From: Akkermansiaceae bacterium
GTDB lineage: Bacteria; Verrucomicrobiota; Verrucomicrobiia; Verrucomicrobiales; Akkermansiaceae
Direction of reading: 5' to 3'
Assembly: GCA_011524615.1 (NCBI GenBank)
Contig: WTJZ01000286.1
Location: 1 to 24,118, forward strand
Length of the DNA stretch: 24,118 bases
How positions within the stretch are numbered: position 1 is the first letter of the stretch; every line of letters starts with the position of its first letter. The notes under the pieces are model-generated. The model saw only the letters and a program-made list of their open reading frames with translations. It ran no database searches and was not told the origin of the DNA. Made by a program: the position numbers and the translations under genes. This document shows positions 8,123 to 14,805 of the stretch, one piece after another.

Positions 8123-9787
8123 ATGCGCCCAGAATCAGTTTCCAAATACAAGCCGTTTCCTAAGGTAGAGTTACCAGACCGTCAGTGGCCAGATCGTGAG
8201 ATCACTGAGGCTCCTATTTGGTGTTCCGTCGACTTGCGAGATGGTAACCAGGCTTTGATTAATCCTATGACCGTTGATCAAAAGGTGGAGATGTTCAAGG
8301 TGCTGGTGGCAATTGGCTTCAAGCAAATTGAAGTAGGGTTTCCTTCTGCATCTGATACAGAGTTTGAGTTCATGAGACGTCTTGTGGACGAGGGGTTGAT
8401 TCCTGATGATGTGACTCTGCAGGTTCTCGTTCAAGCTCGTGAGCATTTGATCAAGCGTACCTTCGAGTCGCTAGAGGGTGTACCGCAGGCGATTGTGCAT
8501 CTCTATAATTCGACCTCGACCTTACAACGTAAGATCACGTTCCGTGATGCTTCTATGGAGGATATCAAGAAGATCGCTGTAGAGGGGACTAAGATTGTCA
8601 AAGGTCTCGTGCCGACCCTGCCTGGTACCAAGGTTCGCTTCCAGTATTCTCCTGAATCGTTTTCTGACACAGAGTTACCATTCGCCCTAGAAGTCTGTGA
8701 AGCCGTACAAGCGGTGTGGCAACCAACGGCAGAAGAGCCGATGATCATGAATCTACCAGCTACAGTAGAGTGGAGTACTCCAAACGTACATGCTGATCAG
8801 ATCGAATGGTTTAGCCGTAACCTCAAGGACAGAGAATCGGTATTGATCTCTCTCCATACACACAATGACCGCGGTACTGGAGTCGCTGCGACTGAATTAG
8901 GTCTAATGGCTGGTGCTGACCGAGTCGAGGGGACCCTCTTTGGTAACGGCGAGCGTACGGGTAATCTAGACATCGTTACGGTAGCACTGAATATGAATAG
9001 TCACGGGGTACAGACCGGCTTAGACTTCTCGAACTTAAAGGAGATTCGTGATGTCTATGAGCGTCTTACGGAGTTGCCTGTGCATCCGCGTCAACCGTAT
9101 GCTGGAGATCTCGTCTTTACCGCCTTCTCGGGTTCACACCAGGACGCGATCAAGAAGGGGATGGATCGTATGGACGAAGAAGAGAAGTGGGGCGTGCCAT
9201 ACCTCACGATCGACCCTAAAGATATCGGTCGTAACTATTCTAAGGATATCATCCGTATTAATTCGCAGTCTGGTAAAGGAGGGATGGCGTATATCCTGCA
9301 GACCGAGTATGGCCTAGATATCCCTGATAAGATGAAGCAAGTGGTCGGGAATACTCTCTCTCACTTTGCTGATGAAAAAGGGACGGAGATCGAGCCTGTT
9401 GAGGTGTATGAAGCTTTTTGTTCAAACTTTGTGAACTCAGAGGCTCCTCTGAAGCTAGAGCAATGTAAGGTCATACGAGAGTCAGATGATCATGTCGATT
9501 GCTTTGCTACCGTCGTCTATAAAGGCGAAGAGTTAGAATTAAAAGGTTCAGGGAATGGCCCTATTAATGCCTTCGTTAACATTCTTACTCAACTAGTGCC
9601 TAAGGACTTTACAGTCTCAGATTACCGTGCTCATTCATTGAACAAGGGATCGGATGCAGACTCTGTTGATTATATTCAGATCAGAGGTGATGACCAGTCT
9701 ACGCATTGGGGCGTAGGGATAGATGCCTCGATCGGTAAGGCGGGGGTTCTAGCTCTCATTACCGCATGGAATAAGCTCCATAGCTAA
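8123..9787 (+). CDS. leuA: 2-isopropylmalate synthase (LeuA type 2)
   Basis: The first committed enzyme of leucine synthesis condenses acetyl-CoA with 2-oxoisovalerate to give 2-isopropylmalate. The 554 residues match the long type-2 LeuA family, with the characteristic opening KYKPFPKVELPDRQWPDR. The TIM-barrel metal and catalytic motifs are present: VDLRDGNQ (36-43) and LHTHNDRG with His245 and His247, then GNGERTGN. The last ~120 residues form the C-terminal regulatory (leucine-sensing) domain, so feedback inhibition by leucine is expected. It stands alone between intergenic gaps, with no leuBCD nearby. Confidence 0.94.
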   Translation: MRPESVSKYKPFPKVELPDRQWPDREITEAPIWCSVDLRDGNQALINPMTVDQKVEMFKVLVAIGFKQIEVGFPSASDTEFEFMRRLVDEGLIPDDVTLQVLVQAREHLIKRTFESLEGVPQAIVHLYNSTSTLQRKITFRDASMEDIKKIAVEGTKIVKGLVPTLPGTKVRFQYSPESFSDTELPFALEVCEAVQAVWQPTAEEPMIMNLPATVEWSTPNVHADQIEWFSRNLKDRESVLISLHTHNDRGTGVAATELGLMAGADRVEGTLFGNGERTGNLDIVTVALNMNSHGVQTGLDFSNLKEIRDVYERLTELPVHPRQPYAGDLVFTAFSGSHQDAIKKGMDRMDEEEKWGVPYLTIDPKDIGRNYSKDIIRINSQSGKGGMAYILQTEYGLDIPDKMKQVVGNTLSHFADEKGTEIEPVEVYEAFCSNFVNSEAPLKLEQCKVIRESDDHVDCFATVVYKGEELELKGSGNGPINAFVNILTQLVPKDFTVSDYRAHSLNKGSDADSVDYIQIRGDDQSTHWGVGIDASIGKAGVLALITAWNKLHS

Positions 9788-9939
9788 GGTAGCAGGAAAG
9801 ATGAAATGTCGCTAAATGTAATCTAAATACAGCTTTTTCAAGCATATAAGCCACCTCAGGAATACAGAAATTTAACAAAATATCACACTATTTATTTTTT
9901 GGTGTACAAATCTATGCTTCCAGACGCATAACTATAGAT

Positions 9940-9951
9940 GAACCTAGGTTC
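9940..9951. repeat. Perfect 12-base palindrome GAACCTAGGTTC
   Basis: GAACCTAGGTTC reads identically on both strands. It may be part of the RNA fold at 9885-10006 or a binding site for a dimeric protein. No known operator was recognised. Confidence 0.4.
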
Positions 9952-9972
9952 AAAGTAGATAGTGTAATTAGT

Positions 9973-10006
9973 AAAAGGCATGCCGCGGCAACGCGGTGTG
10001 TCTTTT
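9973..10006 (+). terminator. Terminator-like hairpin with a GCAA tetraloop
   Basis: AAAAGGCATGCCGCG (9973-9987) pairs along its whole length with CGCGGTGTGTCTTTT (9992-10006), using three G-T wobbles. The loop is GCAA, a stable GNRA tetraloop. The 3' arm ends in TCTTTT, followed by CATTCTTT. It ends leuA or a separate RNA. Confidence 0.75.
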
Positions 10007-10021
10007 CATTCTTTAGCATGT

Positions 10022-10042
10022 GGACTTCTTTAGTCTTTTTTT
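10022..10042 (+). terminator. Weak hairpin with a T7 run
   Basis: GACT (10023-10026) and AGTC (10032-10035), plus a flanking G-T pair, form a short stem followed by seven T (10036-10042). The stem is too short to act well alone, but it may back up the hairpin just upstream. Confidence 0.3.
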
Positions 10043-10046
10043 ACTG

Positions 10047-10076
10047 TTGGCGTAAAATTGCAATGAAACGCATAAT
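10047..10076 (+). promoter_or_regulatory. uppP: Probable sigma-70-type promoter of uppP
   Basis: TTGGCG (10047-10052) and CATAAT (10071-10076) match the -35 and -10 consensus at four and five of six positions, with an 18-base spacer. They lie just after the terminator signals and 39 bases before the uppP ATG, so transcription would start near 10083. Confidence 0.6.
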
Positions 10077-10115
10077 GCTCTTTCCATTGCAGAGGGATTC
10101 CCCTACGACGCTGGT

Positions 10116-10907
10116 ATGGAAAGTTGGCAAGCTGTAATAGTAGGGATCGTACAGGGACTCGCAGAGTTTCTTCCGATCTCATCTTCTGGGCATATTGTTC
10201 TGACCCAGTTCTTACTGGGGATTAAGGGAGAAGGCTCAGGCATCTTGTTCGAGGTGATCTTACATGTGGGGACTCTACTCAGTGTTTTACTCTACTTTTG
10301 GCGTACGTTATGGAACATGCTACGTTCTCTATGGACTCCTGAGCTTAAAGAAGAGAGAAGCTGGATCTGGATGCTCGGACTGGCTACAGTTCCTGCTGTG
10401 GTTCTCGTGCTGACTCCTTTAGGAGATCTCTTCGAGAGTGCTTATGAGAACCCTGTATTAGTCTCAGGCCTATTACTGGTGACAGGTTCACTCTTATTGG
10501 TTCCTAAGTTTATCAAGACGCAGGAGAAGCCTCTGAACTGGGCTACTGCGTTATTAATGGGGGTGGGGCAGGCCTTTGCAATTCTGCCTGGGATTTCTCG
10601 CAGTGGGTCGACCATTACTGCAGGATTACTCTCTGGAGTGAATCCTAAGAAGGCGGCTGAGTTTGCCTTTCTGATGTCAGTTCCAGCGATCTTGGGAGCG
10701 GTAGTAAAAGAGCGTGAGGCCTTTGCTGAACTCTCGAGTGAAACGTTAACTCCATACTTGATGGGAGCGGCGGCCGCTTTTGTCAGTGGCTTATTAGCTA
10801 TTGGTCTCGTCATGGGTGCTGTGAAGCGTGGTAAATTAGAGTACTTTGCTTACTATTGTTTTATTGCAGGCGTAGCGGGGATGGTTTATTTCCACTACTT
10901 TTACTAA
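10116..10907 (+). CDS. uppP: Undecaprenyl-diphosphatase (UppP/BacA)
   Basis: An integral membrane enzyme that dephosphorylates undecaprenyl diphosphate, recycling the lipid carrier for peptidoglycan and other envelope polymers; overexpression gives bacitracin resistance. The 263-residue length is normal. Both catalytic motifs are present: GLAEFLPISSSGH (Glu17, His26) and PGISRSGSTI (158-167, Arg162). The rest is a series of membrane segments. The gene has its own promoter and is followed after six bases by the nuclease gene, so the two are cotranscribed. Confidence 0.96.
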   Translation: MESWQAVIVGIVQGLAEFLPISSSGHIVLTQFLLGIKGEGSGILFEVILHVGTLLSVLLYFWRTLWNMLRSLWTPELKEERSWIWMLGLATVPAVVLVLTPLGDLFESAYENPVLVSGLLLVTGSLLLVPKFIKTQEKPLNWATALLMGVGQAFAILPGISRSGSTITAGLLSGVNPKKAAEFAFLMSVPAILGAVVKEREAFAELSSETLTPYLMGAAAAFVSGLLAIGLVMGAVKRGKLEYFAYYCFIAGVAGMVYFHYFY

Positions 10908-10913
10908 AATATT

Positions 10914-11573
10914 ATGTCAAACTTCCCAATACCTAAACGGCTTGTCATTCGTCTAGTCATCGTCCTTATTGCTGCAGTCTTTGGCTGGTTCGGTAAAGAC
11001 TCTCTAGCGGATGAATCTAAGACTTCTAATACCGCTATGAATGAGCGACAGCAGACTGTAGAGCTGAAGGGTGAGTTCAAGGTTTACCTCAACTGTGAAC
11101 TCGTCCCTAGTAAATATAACGATGGAGATAGCTTTCTCGTGAAGCATGGTGATACGGAGCAAGAGTACCGTCTCTATTATGTTGATACGCCAGAGTCGAA
11201 GGATAAGCCGTATGATGATCACCGTGAGCGAGTGCTAGATCAAGGGCGTGACCTCGGAGGTCTAGGGTATGAACAGACGTTAAAGATTGGTAAGACAGCT
11301 CAGTATGTGACACAGGAACTCTTGAGTAAGCCCTTTAGAGTCTACACAACTGAGGAGTTGGTCTATCAAGGGCCGCGGCAATATGCCTTCGTTCAGGTAG
11401 AGTCTGGAGGGAAGGTGAGATGGCTACATGAGATCTTGATTGAAAAAGGTTTAGCCCGGATTCATACGAGAGGTGCCGCTACTCCAGAGGGTGAGAGCTT
11501 CTATGATCACCGTGATGCGCTAAGGCAGATCGAGGACGAGGCGCAGGATAATGGAATGGGTGCTTGGCGCTAA
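10914..11573 (+). CDS. Membrane-anchored or secreted staphylococcal-nuclease-like (SNase, thermonuclease) protein
   Basis: This 219-residue protein has an N-terminal hydrophobic segment (about 10-26: LVIRLVIVLIAAVFGWF) after basic residues, either a membrane anchor or a signal peptide. An SNase fold follows from about residue 52. The catalytic set of staphylococcal nuclease is recognisable: NDGDS (Asp70, Asp72), YRLYYVDTPES (Arg86, Asp91, Thr92, Glu94) and Arg155 in GPRQYAF. The final part has the usual IEKGLARIH segment. It is therefore likely an active Ca-dependent nuclease facing the periplasm. It starts six bases after uppP. A DNA-scavenging role is plausible but unproven. Confidence 0.85.
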   Translation: MSNFPIPKRLVIRLVIVLIAAVFGWFGKDSLADESKTSNTAMNERQQTVELKGEFKVYLNCELVPSKYNDGDSFLVKHGDTEQEYRLYYVDTPESKDKPYDDHRERVLDQGRDLGGLGYEQTLKIGKTAQYVTQELLSKPFRVYTTEELVYQGPRQYAFVQVESGGKVRWLHEILIEKGLARIHTRGAATPEGESFYDHRDALRQIEDEAQDNGMGAWR

Positions 11574-11632
11574 TGACATGCTGATACTAAGAGTGTAGGC
11601 ATGAGTCAGATTAGCATGGCTTTTCTTCGAAA

Positions 11633-11652
11633 ACCGTTTACGGTGACCACCG
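11633..11652. repeat. Two overlapping short hairpins upstream of the zinc-ribbon gene
   Basis: ACCGTTTACGGT (11633-11644) and CGGTGACCACCG (11641-11652) are each near-palindromic and share CGGT, so only one can form at a time. They lie 9-28 bases before the ATG at 11661. There is no T-run, so this is not a terminator; a role is speculative. Confidence 0.3.
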
Positions 11653-11660
11653 ATTAGATA

Positions 11661-12059
11661 ATGAGCAGAAGAACGATTAAGAAGAACCGAACTAATACGA
11701 AGCGCTTCCTATTGGCCTCTTACCTGTATGTGCTGAAGGTGCCGATGGTATTATGCACGGTTGCGCTATTAGGGTTGGGAGTTTACTTCCAGGAGGAGTC
11801 AGAGACTTACCTGATTGCGGCAGGGGTGTCGGCAGTTGTCACTATCTTTGTCTGGGTAATGTTTATTGGCTTGTCAGCCAAGGTTCAGTGCAAGCTCTGT
11901 CGAGCGCAATTCTTGCGTAACTTACGCTGTAGTAAAAAGAAGCATGCCCCCAAAATTCTAGGGAATTATAATCTCCCTGTATCACTTGCGATCATTACGA
12001 AGAAGAGCCGTATCTGCTGTCCTTATTGTGGTGAGAAGAGGTCTTACTTTGATAAATAA
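11661..12059 (+). CDS. Hypothetical small membrane protein with a C-terminal zinc-ribbon-like domain
   Basis: I do not recognise this 132-residue protein. It has a very basic N-terminus (MSRRTIKKNR), two hydrophobic membrane segments (about 26-43 and 50-71) and a cytoplasmic-looking tail with two CxxC knuckles: C77-KL-C80 and C120-PY-C123, plus Cys90, His95 and Cys119. The two CxxC pairs are typical of a zinc ribbon, though the spacing is long. The frame is clean, the codon use resembles its neighbours and it sits in a run of same-strand genes, so I think it is real. The start has no Shine-Dalgarno. It may be a lineage-specific conserved protein. Confidence 0.7.
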   Translation: MSRRTIKKNRTNTKRFLLASYLYVLKVPMVLCTVALLGLGVYFQEESETYLIAAGVSAVVTIFVWVMFIGLSAKVQCKLCRAQFLRNLRCSKKKHAPKILGNYNLPVSLAIITKKSRICCPYCGEKRSYFDK

Positions 12060-12086
12060 GAATTCTACAGAACACACAGCTTCTCT

Positions 12087-12473
12087 ATGCATACTGTTTT
12101 TGTCTATGGCACCTTACGCACAGGTGCATCGAATGCCTTTAGGATGAAGGGGGCTCGCTCTTTGGGAGAGGCTACGGTTTCTGCGCAGTTGTATCGTGTG
12201 CATGATCAATTCCCTGGTGTTGTGCTCGGCGAGGGGAGTGTACTGCATGGAGAGATCTTTACAGATGTTTCTGATCATCACTTGCACGCATTAGATGTCT
12301 ACGAGGGGTGTGATGACGGATTACCGGTGGAGGAGCATTTATATCGTCGAGTCGAGGTGGATGCTGTCGATGGTAATGGTGATCTCGTACGATGCTATAT
12401 ATGGGAGTATGTGAAGCCTATCGCCGATAGTCCTCTGATTCCAGAAGGTGATTGGTTAGAGGCTCAGCATTAG
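12087..12473 (+). CDS. Gamma-glutamylcyclotransferase-fold (AIG2/GGCT-like) protein
   Basis: A 128-residue cytosolic protein of the GGCT/AIG2 fold. It begins with the signature FVYGTLR (5-11) and has the conserved acidic residue Glu73 in LDVYEG, the position of the catalytic Glu of gamma-glutamylcyclotransferases. Related enzymes release 5-oxoproline from gamma-glutamyl amines or peptides, but many small bacterial members have no known substrate. It lies 27 bases after the zinc-ribbon gene and is probably the last gene of that transcript. Confidence 0.87.
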   Translation: MHTVFVYGTLRTGASNAFRMKGARSLGEATVSAQLYRVHDQFPGVVLGEGSVLHGEIFTDVSDHHLHALDVYEGCDDGLPVEEHLYRRVEVDAVDGNGDLVRCYIWEYVKPIADSPLIPEGDWLEAQH

Positions 12474-12728
12474 ATGGCAGTAGGGAGCTCTATTTAGTGT
12501 CTCTCTTCCGATGATGCGGCCCCAGCACCGGTCTCTAAGGAATGAGGTGAGACGCGCTGCACTTGGTCACAGGTTGCCGCTCCGAGAGGCAGTCGCACCT
12601 TTTGATCTTCAATAACTGATCATAGCGTAATGCTCTCCTTATTGGGTGGTATTATTACAAATTGAGGTGTGCGAGGAGTCGTGAATATCGTCGTTATATA
12701 GGGGAACGAACGATATACGCGACATCTT
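12474..12728 (+). promoter_or_regulatory. Intergenic region with a leader hairpin upstream of the SDR gene
   Basis: This 255-base gap has no convincing gene. ATATCGTCGTT (12685-12695) pairs with AACG-A-ACGATAT (12705-12716), an 11-base-pair stem with one bulged A and a 9-base loop. It ends 12 bases before the SDR ATG at 12729, so it is either an operator for a dimeric repressor or an mRNA structure near the start codon. GATATA (12712-12717), within the 3' arm, could be a -10. No T-run follows. Confidence 0.45.
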
Positions 12729-13490
12729 ATGAAACGAACATTACTCATTTTATGCTCACTCCTTGCCTCATGTATGACATGGGCAGAGGAGGAGAGTAAG
12801 GGCACGGTATTAATCACTGGTGCGAATCGAGGCTTAGGGCTAGAAATGGCTAAGCAGTTTCTCGCTGATAACTATCAAGTGTACGGAACCTCTCGTAAGC
12901 CGGAGAAGGCGATAGAGCTAAAGGAGGCAGGTGCAACAGTGTTAGGCCTAGACGTCACCTCTGAGGAGAGTATCGCAACGATGGTTAAGACTCTGGCTGG
13001 TGAACCGATTGATATTCTGATTAATAACGCAGGATACTTTGGGCCCAAGCTTATGAACCAAGGAATGGCGACGATTGATACTCTGACGAGGAAAGAGATG
13101 GAGGACTGTCTCACGGTCAATACGATGGGGCCTATTTTCGTCACCCAGGCATTACTCCCGAACTTACGTGCTGGAGGTCAGAAGAAGGTGATTAATATTT
13201 CAACACGAGCGGGGATTATCGCCTCTGGAGGGTCTCCCTATGCCTACGGGTATAAAGTGTCCAAAGCAGCACTCAATATGGTCACTACGAATCTATCTGC
13301 AGGGCTACAGAAAGAAGGCTTTATCGTTATCTCACTTGCTCCTGGGCATAATAAGACTCACATGGGGACTCAGGGTGCTCCTCTAGACCCTAAGGACTCT
13401 ATGCCGATGGTGAAACAGTTAATCTTGGATCTAAAGCCTGAGCAAAGTGGTGGCTTTTGGTTCTACACGGGGAAGCGTCTTCCTTGGTAA
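12729..13490 (+). CDS. Exported short-chain dehydrogenase/reductase, C-factor/sniffer-like
   Basis: A classical SDR oxidoreductase of 253 residues with an N-terminal export signal. The signal (MKRTLLILCSLLASCMTWA) contains LASC, a lipobox-like site at Cys15, and also a possible signal-peptidase I site after TWA. The SDR core follows at once: nucleotide-binding TGANRGLG (30-37), NNAG (99-102), structural Asn131, and Ser158-Tyr175-Lys179 (NIS, YKVSK), so catalysis looks intact. The closing GGFWFYTGKRLPW resembles the end of sniffer/C-factor (CsgA-like) SDRs. Most SDRs are cytosolic because NAD(P)H is, so the signal is odd. The transporter gene starts 19 bases later. The substrate is unknown. 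Confidence 0.88.
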   Translation: MKRTLLILCSLLASCMTWAEEESKGTVLITGANRGLGLEMAKQFLADNYQVYGTSRKPEKAIELKEAGATVLGLDVTSEESIATMVKTLAGEPIDILINNAGYFGPKLMNQGMATIDTLTRKEMEDCLTVNTMGPIFVTQALLPNLRAGGQKKVINISTRAGIIASGGSPYAYGYKVSKAALNMVTTNLSAGLQKEGFIVISLAPGHNKTHMGTQGAPLDPKDSMPMVKQLILDLKPEQSGGFWFYTGKRLPW

Positions 13491-13509
13491 AATAGTTTCT
13501 AATGTTTAT

Positions 13510-14805
13510 ATGAAAGCATTATTCACACGACTTACGCAGATTAAGCCAGATGAGGCGGCGGGAGCATTGGTTTCCTTCTTATTCGTCTTCGTATTGATGG
13601 CGTCTTACATGATTCTTAGGCCTGTACGAGATGCCCTGCCGAGTGACTGGGGGGATACCAGTCTAGCTGTACAGTGGTCGATCACGTTCATGCTCTCCAC
13701 CGTGGCGGTCTCTATCTATAACTTCTGCGCATCTAAGATCTCATTGAAAAAGCTCGTGCCTGCGGTCTTTATCTTTTTCGCGGCCAGCTTTGCTCTGATC
13801 TACCTGCTCAGTGTCTTAGGGTGTGACCGTGCCTTATTAGGTAAGGTATTCTATGTCTGGACGAGTGTCTTTAGCCTCTTCCATATCTCCATCTTCTGGA
13901 GCTTTACCTCACAGGCGTACAGTAAGGAGCAGAGTAAGAGAATCTTCGGGTTTATTAATACTGGAGCGAGTGTCGGGGCGATTTGTGGACCTGTACTGGT
14001 GATTAATCTCGTGAAGAACGTGCCTCTAGAGGGCGTACTCCTCATTACCTCAGGTTCTCTCTTGCTAGTGCTCCCATTGATTGTGGCTCTTAACAAGATC
14101 CATGCAGGATATGACCAGTCTCAAGATCTTGGGCAATTAAGTGCAAATCCGTTTAAGGGATTTAAGGATCTCTTAACTCATAAGCAGATTCGTATGATTG
14201 CGCTCTTTATCTTCCTCTTTACTGGAGTGGGGGCGTTCGTGTATATCGCACAGAACGAGGCCTTATCTGAGTTCACTCGGGCAGAGCGTAAGGAGAAGTT
14301 GGCGTCTCTCGACTTAGCGATTAATGCGTTAACCATTATTCTAGGAGTCTTTGCTACGAATCGCATTACCAAGAAGTGGGGATTGTCTACCGCTCTCTCG
14401 ATTGTTCCCTTCGGTGTAGCAGCTTTACTGTTACTCTTGAGTATGAATCCAGAGGTGATCTTTGTCCTAGCGCTACAATTGCTCAGGAAGTCTGGAAACT
14501 ATGCGATTACGCGTCCTGCACGTGAGATCTTATTTACAGGTGTTGGTCGAGAGGCACGCTTCAAGACGAAGCCGATCATTGATGTGGCCGTCTATCGCGG
14601 AGGAGACGTGTTCTGGATCTGGAGCATAGCGATCTTAGGGGACGGGTATCTGAACTTCACCCTCAGTCAAAAGTTATGGGTCGGAGCAGGGATCGCTGTC
14701 TTATGGGGACTACTAGGAGTGTACTTGGGGCGTAAGCATGAGCGCGAGGAGCGTCTAGTCAAGCAGGAGGCAGAGGTGTCTGCGACACCGGTTACCTCAT
14801 CTTAG
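13510..14805 (+). CDS. ATP/ADP translocase-related (NTP/NDP exchange transporter family) MFS-like membrane protein
   Basis: A polytopic membrane protein of 431 residues with about 12 hydrophobic segments. I chose the ATG at 13510 (MKALFTRL); the frame is open back to 13447, but that part overlaps the SDR gene. The motifs MASYMILRPVRDAL (N-terminal) and ITRPAREILFT, followed by KTKPIIDVAVYRGGD (C-terminal), are typical of the MFS-like branch annotated as ATP:ADP antiporter family in free-living bacteria. These are distant relatives of chlamydial and rickettsial nucleotide translocases, and real ATP/ADP exchange should not be assumed. The gene is cotranscribed with the SDR (19-base gap). Its last 14 bases overlap the 3' end of the convergent araC-type gene. 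Confidence 0.83.
   Translation: MKALFTRLTQIKPDEAAGALVSFLFVFVLMASYMILRPVRDALPSDWGDTSLAVQWSITFMLSTVAVSIYNFCASKISLKKLVPAVFIFFAASFALIYLLSVLGCDRALLGKVFYVWTSVFSLFHISIFWSFTSQAYSKEQSKRIFGFINTGASVGAICGPVLVINLVKNVPLEGVLLITSGSLLLVLPLIVALNKIHAGYDQSQDLGQLSANPFKGFKDLLTHKQIRMIALFIFLFTGVGAFVYIAQNEALSEFTRAERKEKLASLDLAINALTIILGVFATNRITKKWGLSTALSIVPFGVAALLLLLSMNPEVIFVLALQLLRKSGNYAITRPAREILFTGVGREARFKTKPIIDVAVYRGGDVFWIWSIAILGDGYLNFTLSQKLWVGAGIAVLWGLLGVYLGRKHEREERLVKQEAEVSATPVTSS

Larger units (their letters stand above)
9885..10006 (+). ncRNA. Candidate structured RNA (sRNA or long 3' UTR), unclassified
   Basis: ACACTAT at 9885-9891 can pair with ATAGTGT at 9959-9965. Inside this closing stem, TATGC (9913-9917) can pair with GCATA (9926-9930), and GAAC with GTTC around a CTAG loop (9940-9951). 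The element ends in a 15-base terminator hairpin at 9973-10006. The terminator is 185 bases after leuA, farther than needed for simple leuA termination. No clear promoter was found, so a leuA 3' UTR is equally possible. No known RNA family was recognised. Confidence 0.3.
9788..10115 (+). other. Intergenic region between leuA and uppP
   Basis: This 328-base stretch has no credible open reading frame. It holds a possible structured RNA (9885-10006) ending in a strong terminator-like hairpin (9973-10006), a perfect palindrome (9940-9951), a weak second hairpin with a T-run (10022-10042) and the probable uppP promoter (10047-10076). The first ~95 bases after leuA show nothing recognisable. Confidence 0.6.

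Noticed and set aside
7980..8168. A small plus-strand frame that could be a leuA leader peptide
   Set aside because: It has no run of leucine codons, no attenuator hairpins follow, and it overlaps the leuA start.
9930..9960. tRNA-like T-arm (GGTTCAAAG)
   Set aside because: No acceptor stem, anticodon arm or D-arm could be assembled around it.
10442..10813. A 123-residue minus-strand frame inside uppP
   Set aside because: Antisense to UppP membrane segments and its PGISRSGST motif; shadow frame.
13447..13509. Longer N-terminus for the transporter
   Set aside because: The extra 21 residues overlap the SDR gene and are not hydrophobic or family-like; the ATG at 13510 gives the normal start.
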